Assembly: GCA_963772515.1 (NCBI GenBank)
Contig: CAVYXC010000004.1
Span: 361,131-425,130 of the forward strand
Length of the DNA: 64,000 nt
Source: JAFAHD01 sp963772515
Lineage (GTDB): Bacteria > Vulcanimicrobiota > Vulcanimicrobiia > Eremiobacterales > Eremiobacteraceae
Reading direction: 5' to 3'
Part shown: one piece after another, positions 1 through 7,613 of the stretch
Layout: each line of letters opens with the position of its first letter
Numbering within the stretch: the stretch's first letter is position 1
Notes under the pieces: model-generated
The model's database searches: none
Seen by the model: only the letters and a program-made list of their open reading frames with translations
What the model was told of the DNA's origin: nothing
Program-made: the position numbers and the translations under genes

Positions 1-113
1 CGCGAGCGATGAAATGGGAGGCGGCCCACGCGAGCGGCACATATCCGAAAGACGCGCCGCATCTCCCGGTGGTGGACATCTATGCCGAGGACACGGCGCC
101 CGATGTCCCTTGA
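1..113 (+). CDS. C-terminal end of an unidentified protein (partial at left edge)
   Basis: An open frame enters from the left edge (codons in phase with base 3) and stops with TGA at 111-113. The visible residues include MKWEAAHASGTYPKDAP and end in DTAPDVP. Most codons end in G or C, as in neighbouring genes, which supports real coding. The end overlaps the next start (ATG at 103) by 11 bases, as in a tightly packed operon. No domain is recognisable in about 36 residues, so no function is proposed. Confidence 0.4.
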   Translation, partial: RAMKWEAAHASGTYPKDAPHLPVVDIYAEDTAPDVP

Positions 114-666
114 GCTGTGGAGCACGGTCTTCTCCGGCGCGACGTTCATCGTCATCGCCGCGACCGCCATCGCCGCCCTCATCCAGCTGCGGCACATGCG
201 CACGGGCAATCAGCTCAACGCGCTGCTCACGCTCATGCAGATGTGGGATACGCCCGACATGCAAACGCATATCCAGTATTCGCGCACCGCACTCCAGCCG
301 AAATTCAAAGATCCGACGTTCCTCGCGCAATATGCGGAAGGGGGCCTCTCACGAGCCGAGCACCCGGAAATGCTCGTCGCTGACTATTGGGAGCAGATCG
401 GGACGTTCATGAAGTATTCGCTGGTGGACGAGCGATCGTGGCTCGACATATCGGCCCCACAGGTGCTGCGCTCGTGGGATGACCTTTGGCCTGCGATCGC
501 CGCGCAGCGAGCTCAATTCGGAGACTCCGCGTTTGAGAATTTCGAATACGTCGCCGTGCGGGCCAAACTGTGGCTCGCGCGCTACCCGGACGGCGTCTAT
601 CCACCCAATCTGCCCCGCATGGCGCAGCTCAAAAGGGCGCAACCTCAGCCCCCCGCGAGCACATGA
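103..666 (+). CDS. Small membrane-anchored protein, DUF4760-like (paralogue 1 of 3)
   Basis: A 187-residue protein with one N-terminal hydrophobic segment (about residues 8-27, rich in I, A and V). A soluble part follows, beginning QLRHMRTGNQLNALLTLMQMW. The start at 103 is preferred over the ATG at 82 because the paralogue at 2414-2983 begins with the same MSLEL. Shared features with that paralogue are the TM helix, the RHxRxxNQ segment, a central Trp/Phe-rich stretch (FENFEYVA here, WEDFEYLA there) and a C-terminal YPP. The name DUF4760 is tentative and the function is unknown. The stop overlaps the phosphofructokinase start (ATGA), so the two are probably co-translated. Confidence 0.7.
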   Translation: MSLELWSTVFSGATFIVIAATAIAALIQLRHMRTGNQLNALLTLMQMWDTPDMQTHIQYSRTALQPKFKDPTFLAQYAEGGLSRAEHPEMLVADYWEQIGTFMKYSLVDERSWLDISAPQVLRSWDDLWPAIAAQRAQFGDSAFENFEYVAVRAKLWLARYPDGVYPPNLPRMAQLKRAQPQPPAST

Positions 667-1916
667 GCGACTCAGGCCGCACGCTCGGCGTCTTGGTCGG
701 GGGCGGCCCGGCGCCGGGCATCAATAGCGTCATCGCCGCGGCGACGATCGAGGCGATCAACGAGGGCTGTGCAGTCATCGGCATCTATGACGGTTTCCAA
801 TGGCTGGCGCGCGGCGACACGACGCACGTGACGCGACTGGAGATCGACGACGTCAGCCGCATCCATTGGATCGGCGGCTCGATCCTGCGCACCTCGCGCA
901 CGAATCCGGCCAGAAACGACACGACCCTGGCTAGCTGCGTGGCCGCGTTGCGCGCGCTCGGCATCACCGACCTGGTCTGCATCGGCGGCGACGACACGAC
1001 GTTCGGCGCGGCCAAGATCGCTGAAGCTGCCGGCGGCGCGATCCGCGTCGTCACCGTGCCCAAGACGATCGATAACGATCTGCCCTTGCCCGAGAACATG
1101 CCGACTTTCGGCTTCGAGACCGCGCGCGCAGTGGGCTCGGGCATCGTCGAAAGCCTCATGGAGGATGCCAAGACGACCACGCGTTGGTACGTGGCGGTCT
1201 GCATGGGCCGCAAGTCCGGCGCGCTCGCGCTCGCGATCTGCAAAGCCGCCGGCGGCACGCTGGCGGTCATCCCCGAGGAATTCGCCGGCTCAAGCGTATC
1301 GCTCGAGTTGGTGGCGGACATCATCATCGGCAGCATGATCAAACGCCGCTGGATGGGCCACGACCACGGTGTGGCGATCGTCGCCGAGGGCGTCGTCGAG
1401 CGTCTCGACGAGCATTCGCTGGCGGGTCTGAAGAACGTGCCGCGCGATCAATACGGACATATCCGCATCAGCGATCTCGATGTCGGGGATGCGGTGCGCG
1501 GTTTCGTGCGCCAGCGGCTCGAGGCGCTCCACTTCGAGGCGACGGTGATCAAGAAGGAGATCGGGTACGAGCTGCGCTGCGCCAAGCCGGTGGCGTTCGA
1601 CGTCGAATACACGCGCACGCTCGGCTACGGCGCCGTGCGCTATCTGATGCGTGGAGGTTCGGGAGCGATGATCGCATTACGCGGCGGACGAGTCGAGCCG
1701 GTGACGCTGGATGACATGCTCGACCCCGCCACAGGGCGCATCCGCATCCGGGTCGTCGACACGGCGACCGAAGCCTACGAGGTCGGTCGCAAGTACATGA
1801 TCCGCTTGGAGGCGGCCGATCTGGAAGAGCCGCGACTAGGGGAGCTTGCCAATACCGCGGGCATGTCCGCACCCGCTTTCAAAGCGCGCTTCGCCCCCAC
1901 CGTTCTCGCCCAATAA
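663..1916 (+). CDS. pfp: 6-phosphofructokinase, probably PPi-dependent
   Basis: A 417-residue phosphofructokinase that phosphorylates fructose 6-phosphate to fructose 1,6-bisphosphate in glycolysis. Visible family motifs, in order, are GGGPAPGINSVI (N-terminal phosphate-binding loop), GGDDT, PKTIDNDLP with the catalytic Asp, FGFETA, and CMGRKSG (the MGR substrate motif). ATP-dependent enzymes of the E. coli type have GGDG and PGTIDND. Asp and Lys at those two positions are the recognised signature of pyrophosphate-dependent enzymes, so PPi use is likely but not proven. ATG at 663 overlaps the preceding stop (ATGA) and starts right at the conserved nucleotide-binding strand. A palindromic repeat lies immediately after the stop. 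Confidence 0.9.
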   Translation: MSDSGRTLGVLVGGGPAPGINSVIAAATIEAINEGCAVIGIYDGFQWLARGDTTHVTRLEIDDVSRIHWIGGSILRTSRTNPARNDTTLASCVAALRALGITDLVCIGGDDTTFGAAKIAEAAGGAIRVVTVPKTIDNDLPLPENMPTFGFETARAVGSGIVESLMEDAKTTTRWYVAVCMGRKSGALALAICKAAGGTLAVIPEEFAGSSVSLELVADIIIGSMIKRRWMGHDHGVAIVAEGVVERLDEHSLAGLKNVPRDQYGHIRISDLDVGDAVRGFVRQRLEALHFEATVIKKEIGYELRCAKPVAFDVEYTRTLGYGAVRYLMRGGSGAMIALRGGRVEPVTLDDMLDPATGRIRIRVVDTATEAYEVGRKYMIRLEAADLEEPRLGELANTAGMSAPAFKARFAPTVLAQ

Positions 1917-1919
1917 TTC

Positions 1920-1945
1920 ATGGAGCGGTCGAATTTATTCGACCG
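1920..1945. repeat. Dispersed palindromic element, intergenic copy
   Basis: ATGGAG followed by a perfect 20-bp palindrome at 1926-1945 (arms CGGTCGAAT and ATTCGACCG, centre TT). It exactly fills the gap between the convergent stops of the phosphofructokinase (1916) and the RsbW-like gene (1946). It could also act as a bidirectional terminator. The same element recurs at five other loci in this window. Confidence 0.85.
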
Positions 1946-2368
1946 TTAGCTGTGCGCCCGCCGGCGCTTGAGCAGGCGCACTGTCGTGCCTTTGCCCTCG
2001 CAGTTGTGCTCGACGCGATCCATCAGCGTGCGCATCAAGAAGATGCCCATCCCGCGATCCGGCATCCGGCGGCTCGAAGTTTCGGCCAACGTCTGAACGT
2101 CGAAACCAACGCCGTTGTCCGATACCTCGATGACCAGATCGATGCCGTCGAACGTGCAGCCGAGGCTGAAGTGCCCGCTGGGCACGTGGCCGTGCTCGGT
2201 GGCGTTGTTGCACGCCTCGCCGACGGCCAGCGCGATGTCGCACACGTCCGCGAAATCAAAGCCGCAGTCGATGGCGAAGTCGGCGACCGCATGACGTGCC
2301 TCCGCAACGGAAGTAAAAGCGCTCGGGTAGAGCGCGTTGAAGCCGTCTCGATCTCTTGATTCACGCAC
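1946..2368 (-). CDS. RsbW-like anti-sigma / serine kinase-type ATPase
   Basis: A 140-residue GHKL ATPase domain of the RsbW/SpoIIAB type (HATPase_c_2). The N-box is ALAVGEACNNATEHG (about residues 46-60), the G1 box VSDNGVGF, and the G2 box a GMGIFLMRTLMD segment. The length equals one ATPase domain with nothing else, as in anti-sigma factor kinases. No anti-anti-sigma (STAS) gene or group 3/4 sigma gene lies next to it, so its partner is unknown. It is downstream on the same strand as hutI and the small membrane protein (45-bp gap), so it may be read from the hut promoter. A regulatory role through protein sequestration is inferred from the family. Confidence 0.8.
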   Translation of the reverse strand: MRESRDRDGFNALYPSAFTSVAEARHAVADFAIDCGFDFADVCDIALAVGEACNNATEHGHVPSGHFSLGCTFDGIDLVIEVSDNGVGFDVQTLAETSSRRMPDRGMGIFLMRTLMDRVEHNCEGKGTTVRLLKRRRAHS

Positions 2369-2413
2369 GATCGATTGATCTATACCCGCAAGTCCGGGAC
2401 GTCAAACCGTCGT

Positions 2414-2983
2414 TCATAATTTCGTCTGTCGCGGCAAAAGTTGAGGCACGCCGGGCGGATATGAGCTCGGATGCTCGACCGCAAAGCGACGCGAAAGCGC
2501 GGCGAGGTACTCGAAATCCTCCCAGATCGCGTCGTCGCCATGCGCGAGCCGCTCGAGCTTCACATAGCCCTCCAAACGCCGCCACAGCCCGTCGATCGGC
2601 CCGCAGTACTGCTCGAAGAACAAGCGCTGGTCGACGACGCCGTTACGCACCAACGTGCCCATGACCTCGACAGCGTTGGCGATCATCAAAACGGCTTGGC
2701 GAAGCACTTCGTAGCGCTCGTTGCCGTGCGTCGCTCGCAGAGCCGCGTCGTCGGTGACGAACTTGCGGTACCCTTCGTCGTTCGAAAGATCGCCCTCGCG
2801 ATGGATCAGCGCCACAGCTTGCTGATGGGCGTCATCGTCGAGCATGGTGCGCAACGTGAGAAAGCCCGTGATCTGGTTGCTCGCCCGCAGGTGGCGCAGT
2901 TGCACGAGCGCCGCGATCGCTGACGCTCCGATGACGATCGCCGTCGCGATGGTCGCGATGGCGGTGATCAGTTCAAGCGACAT
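2414..2983 (-). CDS. Small membrane-anchored protein, DUF4760-like (paralogue 2 of 3)
   Basis: A 189-residue paralogue of the protein at 103-666. It starts MSLELITAIATIATA and has one N-terminal TM helix (about 5-27), followed by QLRHLRASNQ. The soluble region is charged and contains WEDFEYLAAL; the end is YPPGVPQL. The start overlaps the end of hutI by 11 bases, so it is probably part of the ftcD-hutI transcript. No enzymatic motif is seen. The function is unknown, and the DUF name is tentative. Confidence 0.7.
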   Translation of the reverse strand: MSLELITAIATIATAIVIGASAIAALVQLRHLRASNQITGFLTLRTMLDDDAHQQAVALIHREGDLSNDEGYRKFVTDDAALRATHGNERYEVLRQAVLMIANAVEVMGTLVRNGVVDQRLFFEQYCGPIDGLWRRLEGYVKLERLAHGDDAIWEDFEYLAALSRRFAVEHPSSYPPGVPQLLPRQTKL

Positions 2984-4226
2984 GTTCCCCCTTTGATCCT
3001 ACAGACGACCACGCCACCAGATTGACGCCGAAATAGTAGCCTAGCTCGCGATAATCGCTGATGTCCAGCTTCACCAGATCCGCAGGCCGGCCCGGCGCGA
3101 TGCAGCCGGCGACGCCGGCAGCATCAAGCGAGCGCGCCGCCATCACGGTGATACCGGCGATCACCTCAGGTGCGCTCATCCCTAGCCGGCGTCGAGCGAC
3201 GTGTGCGACCTCTTGCAGCGAGTAGCACGGACAGGTGCCCGGGTTGAAATCAGTTGCCAGCGCGACCGGAACGCCCTCGCCGATCAGCGCGCGCGCCGGC
3301 GCAAAGCGCGGCAAGCTGAGATACTGCGCCGTCGCCGGGCACAGCACCGCGATCGTGCCTGCGTCTCGCAGGTTAGCGATATCGGCATCATCGATGAAGT
3401 TGAGATGATCGGCCGTCATGCAGCGCAGCCGCGCCGCGAGTGCTGCACCGCCGCTTGCGCCAAGCTCGTCCGCGTGGATGCGCAGCTGCATACCGCGCGC
3501 CGCGCACGCTTCGAGAAAGCGTGCGCTTTGTCGCGGCGTGAAATACCCGCGCTCGCAGAACGCGTCGGCGAACCGGGCGATGCCCGTCTCGGCCGCTGCG
3601 GGAAGAATCGTCGCGATGAGCTCGTCGACGAACGCGTCGTAGGAGGTGAATTCGGGCGGCAGCGCGTGCGCGCCGCAAAACGTCGCGATGACGTGCGGTA
3701 TATCAGCGGCGCGATCCAACGAGGCCAACGCCTGGAGCGACCTGCGCTCGCCCGCGGGAGTGAGCGTGTAGCCCGTTTTGATCTCCGCCGTCGTCGTGCC
3801 ATGTTCGAGCATGGTGGCCAGCCGGCGTCGTCCGGCCTGGATCAATCCATCGAGATCGAGCGCGCGCGTCTGCTCGACCGTGTAGGCGATGCCCAGTCCG
3901 GGCGGCTCGCCGCGTGACAGCGCCTCGAAGTCGGCGACGCGGTCACCCGCGAAGAGCGCGTGGGTGTGCGCGTCGACGAACCCGGGCATGACGACGCACC
4001 CCTGCGCGTCGATCACCTCCACATCGGCATATGGAGCGGCCGAATCTATTCGACCGTGCATGACCTCCACGATCACGCCATCGCGCACGATAACGGTCGC
4101 GTCGCGCATGATGCCTAGATCGTCTTCGCCGACGCGGGCGTCGCCGTTGACGCGCGCCGCCAGCGGCGCCATGGTGAGCAGCGTCGCGTTGACGATCGCA
4201 TACGATGCCGCCGTCGGCGCTACCAC
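2973..4226 (-). CDS. hutI: Imidazolonepropionase
   Basis: Hydrolyses 4-imidazolone-5-propionate to N-formimino-L-glutamate, the third step of histidine breakdown. It belongs to the amidohydrolase superfamily. The metal-binding DAHTHALF motif is visible, as are EIKTGYTL, a CGAHALP stretch, IHADELG, TADHLNFI and ATDFNPG (metal Asp). The frame stays open back to 4319, but GTG at 4226 gives a 417-residue protein of normal family length. That start overlaps the ftcD stop by 7 bases, so it is preferred. A palindromic element (4031-4056) lies in frame in the N-terminal beta-rich part, giving MHGRIDSAAPYAD, and may be a later insertion. Confidence 0.93.
   Translation of the reverse strand: MVAPTAASYAIVNATLLTMAPLAARVNGDARVGEDDLGIMRDATVIVRDGVIVEVMHGRIDSAAPYADVEVIDAQGCVVMPGFVDAHTHALFAGDRVADFEALSRGEPPGLGIAYTVEQTRALDLDGLIQAGRRRLATMLEHGTTTAEIKTGYTLTPAGERRSLQALASLDRAADIPHVIATFCGAHALPPEFTSYDAFVDELIATILPAAAETGIARFADAFCERGYFTPRQSARFLEACAARGMQLRIHADELGASGGAALAARLRCMTADHLNFIDDADIANLRDAGTIAVLCPATAQYLSLPRFAPARALIGEGVPVALATDFNPGTCPCYSLQEVAHVARRRLGMSAPEVIAGITVMAARSLDAAGVAGCIAPGRPADLVKLDISDYRELGYYFGVNLVAWSSVGSKGEHVA
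4031..4056. repeat. Dispersed palindromic element inside hutI
   Basis: ATGGAG plus a 20-bp near-palindrome at 4037-4056 (CGGCCGAAT, CT, ATTCGACCG). It has one departure from perfect symmetry, which becomes a G-U pair in the hutI mRNA. It is translated in frame on the minus strand as part of the N-terminal region of the imidazolonepropionase. Confidence 0.8.
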
Positions 4227-5095
4227 GTCACCGCGCGCGGATCGATCGAGTCGAGATGGAGATAGTATGCGGCAGATTCGGCGATCGCTGAGAGCGGTGA
4301 CAGCCCGACCAATTCGCACCCGGCGACGGAGACGCCGGCGGCTGCCGCCTCGCGCCGGATCAGTTCGGTCACGCGATACAGCGGAATCGCATTGACGTCG
4401 ACGACGTTCATCGACACCTGGACCATCGAATCGGACAGCGCAAAGCCGAGTGCCTTGATGCCGACCAATCCGCCGCTGCGCCGGCGCACGGCAAGCGCGA
4501 TACGCTCGGCCAGTGCCAGATCCCCGCTGGCGAGGTTCACGTTGAAAGCGATGAGGAAGTTGCGCGCGCCGACCGCCACGATGCCCGCGCTTGGATGCAG
4601 CGCCGGTTCGCCCGTGTCGGGATGGCGCGCTCGATCTTTGACCGTCTCGATCAGCCCTTCGAACTGGCCCTTGCGCACGTTGCCCAAGTCGCGCCGTTCC
4701 GGCCGCGTCGCCGCGAACTCATAGAAGTAAGACGGCAGCTGGTATCGCTCCCACAGCTGCGCGGCGCACTGGCGCGCGAGCCCGACCGCGTCGTCCATCG
4801 TCGCGCCGCTCACGGGGATGAACGGGATGACGTCGACCGCCCCCATGCGCGGGTGCTCGCCGCTATGCGAGCGCAGATCGACGCGCTCGATCGCCGCGCC
4901 CGCGAGCCGCACGGCGGCGCCGAGCACGCCTTCGCCGCTGCCCACGAAGGTGTAGACAGAGCGGTTGTGGGCGCTGTCGCTTTGCGTGTCGAGCAACACG
5001 ACATCCGGACCGGCCGCCGCGGCGCCGATCGCCGCGATGACATCCGCGCGCCGGCCTTCCGAAACGTTAGGAACGCACTCGAAGACGCTTGCCAT
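4220..5095 (-). CDS. ftcD: Glutamate formimidoyltransferase (formiminotransferase)
   Basis: Transfers the formimino group from formiminoglutamate to tetrahydrofolate, giving glutamate; this is the last step of this histidine route. The 291-residue length matches the stand-alone formiminotransferase. The cyclodeaminase half of the fused animal enzyme is absent. Recognisable stretches are FECVPNVSEGR at the N-terminus, HSGEHPRMGAVDVIPFIP, RKGQFEGL, and NFLIAFNVNL. ATG at 5095 begins the conserved first strand; the same frame continues upstream only as antisense of liuB. Its stop overlaps the hutI start. It diverges from liuB with a 69-bp gap, so the two catabolic operons share one control region. 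Confidence 0.92.
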   Translation of the reverse strand: MASVFECVPNVSEGRRADVIAAIGAAAAGPDVVLLDTQSDSAHNRSVYTFVGSGEGVLGAAVRLAGAAIERVDLRSHSGEHPRMGAVDVIPFIPVSGATMDDAVGLARQCAAQLWERYQLPSYFYEFAATRPERRDLGNVRKGQFEGLIETVKDRARHPDTGEPALHPSAGIVAVGARNFLIAFNVNLASGDLALAERIALAVRRRSGGLVGIKALGFALSDSMVQVSMNVVDVNAIPLYRVTELIRREAAAAGVSVAGCELVGLSPLSAIAESAAYYLHLDSIDPRAVTW

Positions 5096-5164
5096 ATGCT
5101 TGGCGCTCCCGTTGGCCTCGTGCAGGCGCCGTCCCTTGCGAGACGTAAGTTGAGACGCACCACG

Positions 5165-6772
5165 ATGGCCGTCATAGAATCGCGCGTCGATCCCGCGTCG
5201 CCAGAGTTCGCCGCAAATCGCGAGCGCTTTGTGTCGCTGCTCGAAGAGCTTGCGGCGCGCCACGCGCTCGTCGCGCGCGGCGGCGTCGCTGAAGCGCTGG
5301 CAAAACACGTCGCGCGCGGCAAGCTGCCTGCGCGCGAACGCGTCGAGCTGCTCATCGACCCGAATTCCGCGTTTCTCGAGTTTTCCGCGCTCGCCGCATG
5401 GGATATGTACAAGGGCGACGCGCCGAGCGCCGGCATCGTCACCGGCATCGGGCACGTCGAAGGCGTCGAGTGCATCATCGTCGCCAACGACGCCACCGTC
5501 AAAGGCGGCACCTATTTCCCGCTGACGGTCAAAAAGCATCTGCGCGCGCAGGAGATCGCCGAGCAGAACCATCTGCCATGCATCTATCTGGTCGACTCGG
5601 GCGGCGCGTTCTTGCCGCTGCAGGACCAGGTCTTCCCGGACCGCGAGCACTTCGGGCGTATCTTCTATAACCAAGCGCAGATGTCGCGCAAACGCATCCC
5701 GCAGATCGCGTCGGTGATGGGGTCGTGCACCGCCGGCGGCGCGTACGTCCCCGCGATGTCGGATGAGACGATCATCGTCAAAGGCGAAGGCACCATCTTT
5801 CTCGGCGGCCCGCCCTTGGTCAAAGCGGCGACCGGCGAGATCGTCAGCGCCGAAGACCTTGGCGGCGCGGACGTGCACGCGCGCATCTCCGGCGTCAGCG
5901 ACCACTATGCGCTCAACGACCGTCACGCGCTCGCCATGTGCCGGGAGATCGTCGCCAACCTCAATCGCGCCAAGCGCACTCCCTGGCCGGTGCAAGAATC
6001 GCGTCCGCCCAAGTACGATTCACAAGAGCTCTACGGCATCGTGCAGCGCGATTGGCGCAAACCGTACGAAGTACGCGAAGTGATCGCGCGCATCGTCGAC
6101 GGCAGCGAGTTCCACGAATTCAAGACGCTCTACGGCGAGACGCTGGTGTGCGGCTTCGCCCACATCGAAGGCAACCCGGTGGGCATCTTGGCCAACAACG
6201 GCATCTTGTTCTCCGAAAGCGCGCTCAAGGGCACGCACTTCATCGAGCTGGCGTGCCAGCGCGGCGTGCCGCTCGTGTTCTTGCAGAACATCACCGGTTT
6301 TATGGTCGGTAAGAAATATGAAGAGGGCGGCATCGCCAAGGACGGCGCCAAGCTCGTGATGGCGGTGGCCAACGCGAACGTTCCCAAATTCACCGTCATC
6401 ATCGGCGGCTCGTTCGGCGCCGGCAACTACGGCATGTGCGGGCGCGCGTTTTCGCCGCGCCAGCTGTGGATGTGGCCCAACGCTCGCATCTCGGTCATGG
6501 GTGGCCCGCAAGCGGCCAACGTCCTGTTGACGGTCCGCCTCGAAGCGCTGGAGAAGAAGGGCGCGACGATGACCGAACAGGAGCGCGCCGAATTCATGCG
6601 TCCGACGCTTGAGAAATATGAGGCCGAAGGCAACCCCTACTATAGCACTGCGCGGCTGTGGGATGACGGCATCATCGATCCGGCCGACACGCGGCGCGTG
6701 TTGGGCATCGGCATCTCAGCTGCCGCCAATGCCCCGCTGGAACCCACGACCTTCGGCGTCTTTAGAATGTAG
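5165..6772 (+). CDS. liuB: Methylcrotonyl-CoA carboxylase, carboxyltransferase (beta) subunit
   Basis: Transfers CO2 from biotin to 3-methylcrotonyl-CoA in leucine degradation. The 535-residue length is typical of this subunit. Two crotonase-fold carboxyltransferase domains are visible. The N-terminal half has VANDATVKGGTYFP, DSGGAFLPLQ and SCTAGGAYVPAMSDE. The C-terminal half has NNGILFSESALKGTHFIELA, FLQNITGFMVG and GGSFGAGNYGMCGRA. Pairing with a biotin-carrying alpha subunit, a hydratase and a lyase in liuB-C-D-E order supports methylcrotonyl-CoA over propionyl- or geranyl-CoA as substrate. The stop codon TAG is the TAG of a palindromic-element half-site. The start at 5165 is the first in-frame ATG before the conserved region. 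Confidence 0.92.
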   Translation: MAVIESRVDPASPEFAANRERFVSLLEELAARHALVARGGVAEALAKHVARGKLPARERVELLIDPNSAFLEFSALAAWDMYKGDAPSAGIVTGIGHVEGVECIIVANDATVKGGTYFPLTVKKHLRAQEIAEQNHLPCIYLVDSGGAFLPLQDQVFPDREHFGRIFYNQAQMSRKRIPQIASVMGSCTAGGAYVPAMSDETIIVKGEGTIFLGGPPLVKAATGEIVSAEDLGGADVHARISGVSDHYALNDRHALAMCREIVANLNRAKRTPWPVQESRPPKYDSQELYGIVQRDWRKPYEVREVIARIVDGSEFHEFKTLYGETLVCGFAHIEGNPVGILANNGILFSESALKGTHFIELACQRGVPLVFLQNITGFMVGKKYEEGGIAKDGAKLVMAVANANVPKFTVIIGGSFGAGNYGMCGRAFSPRQLWMWPNARISVMGGPQAANVLLTVRLEALEKKGATMTEQERAEFMRPTLEKYEAEGNPYYSTARLWDDGIIDPADTRRVLGIGISAAANAPLEPTTFGVFRM

Positions 6773-6814
6773 CGGTCGAATTACAGATAGGATGTAGCGG
6801 TCGAATTTCGACCG
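6770..6814. repeat. Dispersed palindromic element, tandem half-site and full site
   Basis: Two adjacent copies start with ATGTAGCGGTCGAATT. The first is only a left arm (6773-6782) and supplies the liuB stop codon. The second is a shortened palindrome at 6798-6814, with 8-bp arms CGGTCGAA and TTCGACCG around one T. The copies lie in the liuB-liuC gap just before the liuC ribosome-binding site (AAGGAG). Confidence 0.75.
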
Positions 6815-6830
6815 TTGAAGGAGTGAACCC

Positions 6831-7613
6831 ATGGCCGACAATGTGACGGTTGCTCGTGACGGCGGCGTCGCGCGCTTGACACTGAACAATCCGGAGAAGC
6901 GCAACGCATTCGACCCGACCATGATCCAAGCGATCAGAGGGATCTTCGATGGCTTCTCCCACGACGAAGCGCTGCGCGTGGTCGTTCTCGCCGGAGCAGG
7001 GCCCGTGTTCTGCGGCGGAGCCGACGTCAACTACATGCAGGCGAGTCTCGACATGACGGCCGACCAGAATCTCGAGGACTCCATGAAGCTCGCCGGCATG
7101 CTGCATGCCGTGAACGCGTGCCCCGTGCCGGTCCTCGCACGAGTTCACGGTGCGGCATTGGGTGGCGGAGCTGGCGTGCTCGCCGCGTGCGATCGCGTGA
7201 TCGCGGCCGACGACACGTCGTTCGGCTTCACCGAAGTGAAACTTGGCCTCGTGCCGGCCGTCATCTCACCGTTTGTGATCGCCAAGATCGGTGAGACGCA
7301 CGCCCGAGCGCTCTTCACCACCGGCGAACGATTCGACGGGCAACGCGCGCTGCGCATCGGGCTCGTCCATGACGTGGTCCCGGGGGCCAATCTCGATGCG
7401 GCCGTGCAGGCGGTCATCGGCGAAGTGCTCAGCGGCGGTCCAGCCGCCACGCGATTGGCAAAGGAGATCGCGCTTAACGTGCCGCGGCTCGCGCCGGAGC
7501 AAATCGGGCCGTGGACCGCGCGTCGCCTCGCTAACCAGCGCACCAGCGACGAAGGACAAGAAGGTCTGCGCGCGTTTCTTGAAAAGCGCGACCCCTCGTG
7601 GCGCCAAAAATAA
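6831..7613 (+). CDS. liuC: Enoyl-CoA hydratase family, probable 3-methylglutaconyl-CoA hydratase
   Basis: A 260-residue crotonase-fold hydratase. By position it hydrates 3-methylglutaconyl-CoA to HMG-CoA, between the carboxylase and the lyase of the leucine pathway. The motifs are LNNPEKRNAFDP, the oxyanion-hole segments AGAGPVFCGGAD and HGAALGGGAGVLAACD, and FGFTEVKLGLVPAVISPF, which carries the family's catalytic Glu. An AAGGAG ribosome-binding site precedes ATG at 6831. The C-terminus overlaps the liuD start by 16 bases. The crotonase family alone would allow other acyl-CoA substrates; the assignment comes from the operon. Confidence 0.88.
   Translation: MADNVTVARDGGVARLTLNNPEKRNAFDPTMIQAIRGIFDGFSHDEALRVVVLAGAGPVFCGGADVNYMQASLDMTADQNLEDSMKLAGMLHAVNACPVPVLARVHGAALGGGAGVLAACDRVIAADDTSFGFTEVKLGLVPAVISPFVIAKIGETHARALFTTGERFDGQRALRIGLVHDVVPGANLDAAVQAVIGEVLSGGPAATRLAKEIALNVPRLAPEQIGPWTARRLANQRTSDEGQEGLRAFLEKRDPSWRQK

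Noticed and set aside
5096..5995. A long minus-strand extension upstream of ftcD, giving a 591-residue frame
   Set aside because: It is antisense to liuB, has no domain, and the conserved ftcD start is at 5095.
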